Assembly (NCBI GenBank): GCA_903904765.1
Contig: CAIVEA010000554.1
Span: 1 to 11,301 of the forward strand
Source of the DNA: an uncultured Chloroflexota bacterium
GTDB taxonomy: Bacteria; Chloroflexota; Anaerolineae; Aggregatilineales; Phototrophicaceae
Direction of reading: 5' to 3'
Length of the DNA stretch: 11,301 nucleotides
The notes below the pieces were generated by a model that ran no database searches, was not told the DNA's origin, and saw nothing but the letters and a program-made list of their open reading frames with translations. Positions within the stretch are counted from its first letter, which is position 1. Each line of letters starts with the position of its first letter. Position numbers and translations under genes: made by a program. Positions 6,764-11,301 of the stretch are shown here, in pieces.

Positions 6764-8125
6764 ATGACCGCCGCACAATCGGCCTCTGCCCCTGCTGAGA
6801 AGTTGGATTTTAAGCGCGTCCTGCCGATCTTCGTCATCATCCTTGTTGACCTGCTCGGCCTGACGATCATTATTCCCCTAATGCCTATCTACGCGGCATC
6901 GTTCGGCGCAGATGCGCTGATGATCGGTCTGCTGGGGACGGCCTACCCGCTGATGCAGTTCATCGGTGCGCCGCTGCTCGGCGGCCTGTCGGATCGCTAC
7001 GGGCGCAAACCCGTGTTGATCGTCAGCCAAATCGGGACGTTCATCGGGTTCATCATCCTCGGTTTCGCCAATGCGCTGTGGCTGATCTTCATCGCCCGCA
7101 TTGTTGACGGCCTTTCCGGGGCGAATGTGGCGGCGGCGCAGGCTGCGCTGACCGATAGCACTACCGAAAAGACCCGCGCTCAAGGGCTAGGTCTGCTCGG
7201 TGCGGCCTTCGGGTTGGGCTTCATCATCGGCCCGATTATCGCATTCGTTTCGCTGGGCATCAGCCACAACGATTATCATGTCCCCGCGTATGTGGCGGCT
7301 GGCTTCTCGCTGCTGTCCATCATCCTGACAACTTTCTGGTTCAAGGAAACGTTACCGCCGGAAAAGCGTGGTCAATTCACCCAGAAGAAGGGCGTTTGGG
7401 GCAATATCGGTCATGCGCTGCGGCAGCCGTATGTGGGCATTCTGCTGGTGCTGATGTTTTTCCAGCAGTTGATCTTCGGTGGCTTCGAGAACCTGATTTC
7501 GCTGTTCACGCTCAACCGGTTAGGGGTGAACGCTTCGGGTAACGCGGTCATTTTTGTCTTTGTAGGCATCCTGATCGTGCTGGTGCAGGGGAAGTACATC
7601 GGCCCTTGGAGCCGCAAATATGGCGAGCGCACGTTGATTTTCACCGGCTTGCTGCTGCTGGCTGTCGGTCTGACGCTGACCGCGCTCACCCCCGCGCAAT
7701 CCGTACCGTGGTACTCGCGGGCTGAACTGACTGCCGAACTGACGCAGAACACAACTCCAAGTGCCAGCGAAGTCACGACGGGCGATAAGCTATCCGTCGG
7801 CATTCCCGAAGATGGCAACAGCGGTTGGTTGGGGCTGGCGTGGATACTGGTTGCGATGATTCCTGCGTCCATCGGCGGTGCGCTGCTGTCACCCAGCATT
7901 AACAGCCTCGTCACCAAGCGCGTCGGCGCGAACGATGTGGGCGGCACGCTGGGCGTAAGTGCCGCGTTGGTCAGTGCCGCCAACGCCATTACCCCGATCA
8001 TTGGCGGGGCGCTGTTCCGGTTGCTCGGCTCCGGCGCACCGTTCTTGATCGGTGGGGTGTTGCTGGTTGTACTGTGGTATCTGGCGCGGACGCGAATTGT
8101 CGCTGCACCATCTAGTGCTTCATAG
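6764..8125 (+). CDS. MFS transporter, DHA1 / TetA-like drug exporter
   Basis: Proton-coupled efflux pump of the inner membrane, 453 residues with about twelve helices. Helix 1 holds the acidic D1-type motif LVDLLGLTIIIPLMP (D29). The loop after helix 2 has motif A, GGLSDRYGRKP (about 73-83). Motif C, GLGFIIGP (about 150-157), in helix 5 marks exporters. The second half has a partial repeat of the fold. Between helices 9 and 10 there is an unusually long polar stretch (about 311-354, with Thr/Glu-rich TAELTQNTTPSASE), which is not typical of 400-residue TetA proteins and accounts for the extra length. The ATG at 6764 has AAAGGA about 12 bases upstream, a little far. It is the last gene of the PadR operon and is followed by a terminator. 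Exported compound unknown; TetA-like similarity does not by itself show antibiotic resistance. Confidence 0.92.
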   Translation: MTAAQSASAPAEKLDFKRVLPIFVIILVDLLGLTIIIPLMPIYAASFGADALMIGLLGTAYPLMQFIGAPLLGGLSDRYGRKPVLIVSQIGTFIGFIILGFANALWLIFIARIVDGLSGANVAAAQAALTDSTTEKTRAQGLGLLGAAFGLGFIIGPIIAFVSLGISHNDYHVPAYVAAGFSLLSIILTTFWFKETLPPEKRGQFTQKKGVWGNIGHALRQPYVGILLVLMFFQQLIFGGFENLISLFTLNRLGVNASGNAVIFVFVGILIVLVQGKYIGPWSRKYGERTLIFTGLLLLAVGLTLTALTPAQSVPWYSRAELTAELTQNTTPSASEVTTGDKLSVGIPEDGNSGWLGLAWILVAMIPASIGGALLSPSINSLVTKRVGANDVGGTLGVSAALVSAANAITPIIGGALFRLLGSGAPFLIGGVLLVVLWYLARTRIVAAPSSAS

Positions 8126-8144
8126 GCCATGTTCGTGATGAATG

Positions 8145-8172
8145 ACAGGGGGCATCGTTGTCCCCTGTTTTA
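8145..8172 (+). terminator. Intrinsic terminator after the MFS gene
   Basis: Arms ACAGGGG (8145-8151) and CCCCTGT (8162-8168) form a perfect 7-bp stem, extendable by a G-T pair, with a loop of about 10 bases. A TTTTATT tail (from 8168) follows. It begins 19 bases after the stop codon and closes the PadR operon. Confidence 0.8.
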
Positions 8173-8255
8173 TTACGGTGATTATAATGGATTGAACCTA
8201 TTTGCAAGGGCAACTGTATTCGAGATAGATTCCTGTGGTTATCCATCAATGGCGT

Positions 8256-8284
8256 TTGACAATAATTGTTGTTCCTCTCATAGT
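8256..8284 (+). promoter_or_regulatory. Possible promoter of the sigma-factor gene
   Basis: In the 208 bases between the terminator and the sigma-factor gene, a perfect -35 TTGACA (8256-8261) is followed after 17 bases by CATAGT (8279-8284, four of six matches). An 11-bp palindrome ACAATAATTGT overlaps the end of the -35 box and could be a binding site. A TATAAT at 8183-8188 has no good -35. The rest of the gap holds a GGAAC at 8326-8330 and the small hairpin at 8343-8357; I see no gene in it. Confidence 0.45.
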
Positions 8285-8342
8285 GGAGATAGACGGCGGT
8301 TCGGGTGTTTAGTGGAAATGATATGGGAACGCTGTACAGGGT

Positions 8343-8357
8343 GGGCGGTTTTCGCCC
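8343..8357 (+). other. Small hairpin in the sigma-factor leader
   Basis: GGGCG (8343-8347) and CGCCC (8353-8357) can pair around a GTTTT loop, ending 11 bases before the AGGG ribosome site (8369-8372) of the sigma-factor gene. It may influence translation, or be chance in a GC-rich leader. Confidence 0.35.
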
Positions 8358-8380
8358 GATAGAGTGTTAGGGTAGGCAAA

Positions 8381-8974
8381 ATGACGGTTTCTTTTGAAAA
8401 TAGTTCCGATGCTTATTTGATTGAACAATTGCGTCAGGATAATTTGCAGGCATTGGGCGGCCTGTTTGATCGTTACTATACACAAGTGTTCCGGGTGGCG
8501 GCGGCCATCACACAGGACGCGCAGGTGGCGGACGACATCGCGCAGGAGACTTTTTTGCGCGTGCATCGGTATGCAGCCCGCATTGATACCGCGCTGCCGC
8601 TAATGCCGTGGTTGTACCGTGTGACGGTCAACCTGAGTTATACATGGATTACGCGCCAGAAGAAGCGCCGCGTTTCGCTGGAAGATATTGTAGACCGTTT
8701 GATTAGCCCGTCGTGGCTCGCGCCGGAACATCTGGTGGAACACACCGAGATGCAACGGCGTGTGCGGGATGCCATCCGCGACTTGCCCTTTAATCAGCGG
8801 GTGGTGGTGGTGCTGCATTACCTGAATGGTCAGAATCTGGATGAGATCGCGCAAATTCTGGAATGCCCGGTGGGGACGGTCAAAAGCCGCCTGCATTATG
8901 CGCGGGAAACGCTTCGTCATCGGTTAGATCAGGTGTCGTGGACAGGAGAATTGGCACATGAACTGGCGCGATAG
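8381..8974 (+). CDS. ECF-type RNA polymerase sigma factor
   Basis: Alternative sigma factor of the extracytoplasmic-function class, 197 residues, with only regions 2 and 4. Region 2 spans about 22-93: LFDRYYTQVFRVA, then the -10-recognition helix with ADDIAQETFLRVHR (about 50-63) and WLYRVTVNLSYTW (about 77-89). A linker with basic RQKKRR and proline follows. Region 4 spans about 123-182: IRDLPFNQRVVVVLHYLNG, then the helix-turn-helix LDEIAQILECPVGTVKSRLHYAR that reads the -35 box. The ATG at 8381 has AGGG 8 bases upstream. The downstream gene starts inside the last 17 bases, the usual arrangement for a sigma / anti-sigma pair. Likely held inactive until a signal arrives; the signal cannot be told. 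No recognisable C-terminal extension. Confidence 0.94.
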   Translation: MTVSFENSSDAYLIEQLRQDNLQALGGLFDRYYTQVFRVAAAITQDAQVADDIAQETFLRVHRYAARIDTALPLMPWLYRVTVNLSYTWITRQKKRRVSLEDIVDRLISPSWLAPEHLVEHTEMQRRVRDAIRDLPFNQRVVVVLHYLNGQNLDEIAQILECPVGTVKSRLHYARETLRHRLDQVSWTGELAHELAR

Positions 8975-9296
8975 CGATCTGGATGAGTTTATTCGCGAGA
9001 GTGTGGTTTGTAGCGCCCCGCCGCCTTCGGATGGCGATTGCCGCCGTGCCCGCGCCCGCCTGTTGATGACCGCCGCACAGGGAAGCGTGCCTGCCCGTTC
9101 GCCGCGCTGGTGGATGGCGACGGAATGGTTACGGCAACAGTGGGCGCAACTATCGCAGATGAATCCTGCCGAAGTGCGTTATGAACGCGCCCGCCAGAAC
9201 CGCGCCCATCTGCGCTATGTGCAGTCTTACGAACGTCGCCTGATGATGTTCACATTTGAGCCGATGCGCTTTACCGACTTTAGTGTCGTTTTGTAG
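8958..9296 (+). CDS. Small protein coupled to the sigma factor; position of an anti-sigma factor
   Basis: A 112-residue protein whose ATG lies 17 bases inside the sigma-factor gene, with AGGAG (8944-8948) 9 bases ahead, so the two are translationally coupled. The first part (MNWRDSDLDEFIRES) is a short acidic amphipathic segment like those at the start of many anti-sigma domains. The rest is basic and rich in Arg, Gln and Trp (RWWMATEWLRQQWAQL, about 50-65), then a predicted helix with YERARQNRAHLRYVQSYERR. There is no membrane helix and no HxxxCxxC zinc motif; two Cys (18 and 28) are present but spaced unlike that motif. I do not recognise a family. An anti-sigma or co-regulator role is inferred from position only. 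Confidence 0.7.
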   Translation: MNWRDSDLDEFIRESVVCSAPPPSDGDCRRARARLLMTAAQGSVPARSPRWWMATEWLRQQWAQLSQMNPAEVRYERARQNRAHLRYVQSYERRLMMFTFEPMRFTDFSVVL

Positions 9297-9334
9297 CCTC
9301 CATTCAAACCTTCATTCTAAATCCATACTTAGCG

Positions 9335-9364
9335 GGTTTCACGAAACCGAAATACCGCTATAAT
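9335..9364 (+). promoter_or_regulatory. Promoter region of the roadblock-protein gene with a palindrome at the -35
   Basis: A perfect -10 TATAAT (9359-9364) predicts a start near 9371. The -35 region is poor (GTTTCA at 9336-9341, 17-base spacing). Over that position lies a perfect 14-bp palindrome with arms GGTTTC (9335-9340) and GAAACC (9343-9348), which may be an activator or repressor site and could explain the weak -35. Confidence 0.5.
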
Positions 9365-9383
9365 TTTGATTAGGTCAGATCAG

Positions 9384-9414
9384 AAAGGAGTGGTCGCAAC
9401 CCGTTCCGGGTGTG
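9384..9414 (+). promoter_or_regulatory. Strong Shine-Dalgarno, hairpin and GTG start
   Basis: AAAGGAG (9384-9390) is the best ribosome site in the window, but the first in-frame start, GTG at 9412, is 21 bases away. Between them a 5-bp hairpin, ACCCG (9399-9403) with CGGGT (9407-9411), ends right at the GTG. If folded, it would leave an effective spacing of about 8 bases. The alternative start ATG at 9433 has no visible ribosome site. This supports GTG 9412. Confidence 0.45.
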
Positions 9415-10704
9415 CGTCCGGTATATTTGCCTATGGCTTCTTTACAACGAATTCTCACCGTAGACCCCACTGGAGCGATCGGGCGTATCGTGCGCGGTAC
9501 GTTGGAACTGATGGATCGCTCTGTCATTCAGTTAGATATTCCTTACGGTGTTGAAGCACTTGAGGAACTCAAGCGGGGTGGTGTGAGGTTGGTCATCACC
9601 TCATGGGGGCTTGCTCCAGAGTTACAGGGGTTGGAGTTTGCGTTGCGGGCGAAGCAGGCTGCTCCCGAAGCGCAGGTGGTCATCGTTGGTGCGCCACAAG
9701 ACCCTGAATCGCTGGATGAAGAAACCACCGCCGAGTCCCCGTTTATTTACCTGCACCGTCCGCTGGATGGGCAGCAATTTGTACGGGTGATGCGGGCGGG
9801 ACTGCGTGGGGATAGCATTTTTGAAGCGGCGAAACCACCTGCCAGCGAGACGACGACTACGCTCGATTATGGCCCTGTGCCGCCGATGGACGTGGGTGCT
9901 GCGCGGAATGTTGTCAAGCGCATGTTGATGGATGTGGGCGCGATGGCGCTCATCCTGATTACACGCGGCGGCGATGTGCTGCTGGAAGATGGTGCGCCCG
10001 GCTATCTGAACCGCGAAAAACTGACCAGCGCGATCATCCCGATGGTGACGGCGAACGTCGAGATGTCTGGGTTGATCGGCGGTCAGCCACAGGCCATCCA
10101 ATTTTATGATGGCGACGACAAAGATGTATTCGTCTTCTCAGTGGGCTACCACCATTTCCTGTGCGCCGTGTTCGACGGGCAGGCCGGTGGTCGCCAGTTC
10201 GGTGTAGTCAACCGTTACGGTCGCCAAGCGGTGACGGATTTGCTGCCGCTGTTGTCCGGTCAAGCGTGGATCATCAAAAAGCCGACGGTAGTTTCGGTGC
10301 GGATGACGACGGAAGTGCCGGCGCGTTCCAAGCGGCGCGGTGGTTCTGGCCTGACCACTACATCTACATTCATGACATTGCAACCGTCCGATCTGGAAAA
10401 GACAGCGCCTTCACCTACACATGCAGCAACCCCGGCGGTCACTACTGCACCACCTGTCGCAGCCCCTACTGCGTCTGTGGCCTCCAGTGAACCTGAAACG
10501 CTGAAGTTGGAGCCGATCCAGAATCTCGACATGAGCATTTTCGACCAGCTTGGCGATCTCGACTCGGCGCTGGCCGACGATATGTTCGATTTGGACAAGG
10601 TGGCGGGAATGCTGGATACCACTGGCGGACGCAAAGATGTGACGTTTGAAGAAGCGATGGAACTGGGCGTATTGCCCAACCTCGATAACGAAATCAAGAA
10701 ATAA
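9412..10704 (+). CDS. Degenerate receiver plus roadblock/LC7-like protein with disordered tail
   Basis: A 430-residue soluble protein, numbered here from the GTG at 9412. Residues about 12-133 have the alternating strand-helix pattern of a response-regulator receiver (RILTVDPTG at the start, LEFALRAKQAAPEAQVVIVG in the middle, IYLHRPLDGQQFVRVM at the end). The phospho-acceptor site reads LVITSW without Asp, and the usual Lys of the KP motif is Arg (HRP), so phosphorylation is unlikely. Residues about 160-285 resemble a roadblock/LC7 domain (MALILITRGGDVLLEDG, then a helix, then FVFSVGYHHFLCAVF), a fold that binds small Ras-like GTPases such as MglA. A Pro/Thr/Ala linker (about 325-360) and an acidic tail (about 368-430) follow. 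A Ser/Thr kinase gene lies downstream past a terminator. Domain calls are by pattern and moderately sure; function is not known. Confidence 0.85.
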   Translation: MRPVYLPMASLQRILTVDPTGAIGRIVRGTLELMDRSVIQLDIPYGVEALEELKRGGVRLVITSWGLAPELQGLEFALRAKQAAPEAQVVIVGAPQDPESLDEETTAESPFIYLHRPLDGQQFVRVMRAGLRGDSIFEAAKPPASETTTTLDYGPVPPMDVGAARNVVKRMLMDVGAMALILITRGGDVLLEDGAPGYLNREKLTSAIIPMVTANVEMSGLIGGQPQAIQFYDGDDKDVFVFSVGYHHFLCAVFDGQAGGRQFGVVNRYGRQAVTDLLPLLSGQAWIIKKPTVVSVRMTTEVPARSKRRGGSGLTTTSTFMTLQPSDLEKTAPSPTHAATPAVTTAPPVAAPTASVASSEPETLKLEPIQNLDMSIFDQLGDLDSALADDMFDLDKVAGMLDTTGGRKDVTFEEAMELGVLPNLDNEIKK

Positions 10705-10734
10705 ATGGCGGTCTGCCGCTGTGTGTGACCATCA

Positions 10735-10766
10735 AAAACAACGGGCTACGGCTCGTTGTTTTGTTT
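10735..10766 (+). terminator. Intrinsic terminator with C(UACG)G tetraloop
   Basis: A 12-bp stem (10735-10746 with 10751-10762, one G-T pair) closes on TACG flanked by C and G, the very stable cUNCGg tetraloop. The 3' arm ends in TTTT and is followed by GTTT; the 5' arm begins with AAAA, so it could act in both directions. It starts 30 bases after the roadblock gene and separates it from the kinase gene. Confidence 0.8.
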
Positions 10767-10803
10767 GGGGTGAGTTTCATGGGCGGAATGGTTAGTTGCC
10801 GCT

Positions 10804-10809
10804 TATAAT
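10804..10809 (+). promoter_or_regulatory. -10 box upstream of the kinase gene
   Basis: A perfect TATAAT with predicted start near 10816, about 37 bases before the GTG at 10853. No recognisable -35 lies 16-18 bases upstream (GGGCGG at 10781-10786), so it may be activator-dependent, or chance. Confidence 0.4.
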
Positions 10810-10852
10810 GAGCAGCAACGCGATGGCGCTGTGCAAAGGATGAACGGCGATT

Positions 10853-11301
10853 GTGAAGACCCCTTTCGATGCCAGCAAAGACCCGCTAATCGGTCATCAG
10901 TTGGGCGATTATCGGCTGACGAGTTTGCTTGCCAGTGGCGGTATGGCGCGGATTTATCGTGGGATTGACCACAATTTGCAGCGCCACGCTGCGGTGAAAG
11001 TGTTGTTGCAATCGCAATCGCAGGACGATCAAACGCTGGCGAAGCGTTTCCAGCGCGAGGCGCGTTCGGTGGCTGCGCTGGAACACGACAATATCATCAC
11101 CATTTACCAGTACGGCGAATACGAAGGTGCGTATTTCCTCGCCATGAAGCTTGTTAAGGGCAAAGATTTGGCGCAGGAACTGAAGCGTCTCAAGCGTTCT
11201 GGTACACGTATGGAGATCGGCCGGGCGCTGCGGATACTGGAACAGATGGCGGCGGCGTTGGATTATGCACATTCGCGGGGTATCGTTCACCGCGACATCA
11301 A
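10853..11301 (+). CDS. Ser/Thr protein kinase, PknB-type, N-terminal part (runs off the window)
   Basis: Eukaryotic-like kinase that phosphorylates Ser/Thr residues with ATP. The first 149 residues are present. The glycine loop reads LLASGGMARIYRG (about 25-37), with Ala where the first Gly of the usual LGxGGM is found. The ATP-anchoring Lys is in AVKVL (about K49), the partner Glu in FQREARSVAAL (about E69). The window stops at the catalytic loop VHRDIK (about 145-150). The start is the GTG at 10853: an in-frame stop (TGA, 10841-10843) lies just upstream, so only an ATT could precede it. AAAGGA (10835-10840) is 12 bases upstream. Membrane or sensor domains, if any, would lie beyond the edge. 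It follows the receiver-roadblock gene and may belong to the same signalling network. Confidence 0.94.
   Translation, partial: MKTPFDASKDPLIGHQLGDYRLTSLLASGGMARIYRGIDHNLQRHAAVKVLLQSQSQDDQTLAKRFQREARSVAALEHDNIITIYQYGEYEGAYFLAMKLVKGKDLAQELKRLKRSGTRMEIGRALRILEQMAAALDYAHSRGIVHRDI

Noticed and set aside
7411..8130. Minus-strand open frame of 239 codons opposite the MFS gene
   Set aside because: Ser/Pro/Thr-rich product typical of antisense reading; the plus-strand MFS protein has all family motifs.
8129..8362. Open frame of 77 codons between the MFS and sigma-factor genes
   Set aside because: It runs across the MFS terminator and the putative sigma-gene promoter, has no ribosome site and no recognisable domain.
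9366..9554. Small plus-strand open frame overlapping the start of the receiver-roadblock gene
   Set aside because: It needs an ATT start before the ribosome site and has no family features.
1..11301. tRNA, rRNA, CRISPR array, insertion sequence, attachment site or prophage genes
   Set aside because: Looked for and not seen: no repeated spacer units, no transposase or integrase reading frames, no cloverleaf noticed by eye.

Overview
This is a bacterial chromosomal window of moderately high GC, densely packed, with short intergenic gaps and several 4-base ATGA start/stop overlaps. The gene types (Ser/Thr kinase beside a roadblock-domain protein, CUT1 sugar ABC transporter, M50 protease, PadR-controlled MFS gene) and the style of the proteins fit a Chloroflexota bacterium, perhaps near Anaerolineae. 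That placement is inference from protein character only; no rRNA or marker gene is present. No tRNA, rRNA, CRISPR array, transposase or phage gene was seen, so this looks like ordinary chromosome rather than a mobile island.

Layout. (1) Positions 1-3158, minus strand: a three-gene sugar ABC importer operon. The substrate-binding protein comes first, then two inner-membrane permeases; the second permease is cut by the window edge. A near-consensus sigma70-type promoter (TTGACA, 17 bp, TATAGT) drives it, and a perfect 23-bp palindrome covers the predicted transcription start, which is the layout of a repressor-controlled sugar operon. A 13-bp-stem hairpin without a U tract separates the binding-protein gene from the permeases. 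(2) Positions 3208-5540, plus strand: three close genes, an M50 membrane metalloprotease, an HD-domain phosphohydrolase-like protein, and a Rossmann protein of the prephenate-dehydrogenase (TyrA) superfamily that lacks both signature histidines. A GC-rich hairpin follows. (3) Positions 5550-8171, plus strand: a PadR regulator, a four-helix His-containing membrane protein and an MFS exporter. A strong promoter and a palindromic operator just downstream of it suggest autoregulation of a drug-efflux operon, which ends in a terminator. (4) Positions 8256-9296, plus strand: an ECF-type sigma factor and an overlapping 112-codon gene in the place of an anti-sigma factor. (5) Positions 9335-11301, plus strand: a degenerate-receiver plus roadblock/LC7 protein with a disordered acidic tail, a terminator with a C(UACG)G tetraloop, then the start of a PknB-type Ser/Thr kinase that runs off the window.

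I found no wholly unknown multi-gene system. The items most worth a second look are the histidine-less TyrA-like protein coupled to HD and M50 genes, the pseudo-receiver/roadblock protein next to a kinase, the unusual sigma-factor partner, and a possible hairpin that brings a strong Shine-Dalgarno sequence close to a GTG start at 9412. Every stretch without a gene is shorter than 300 bases.
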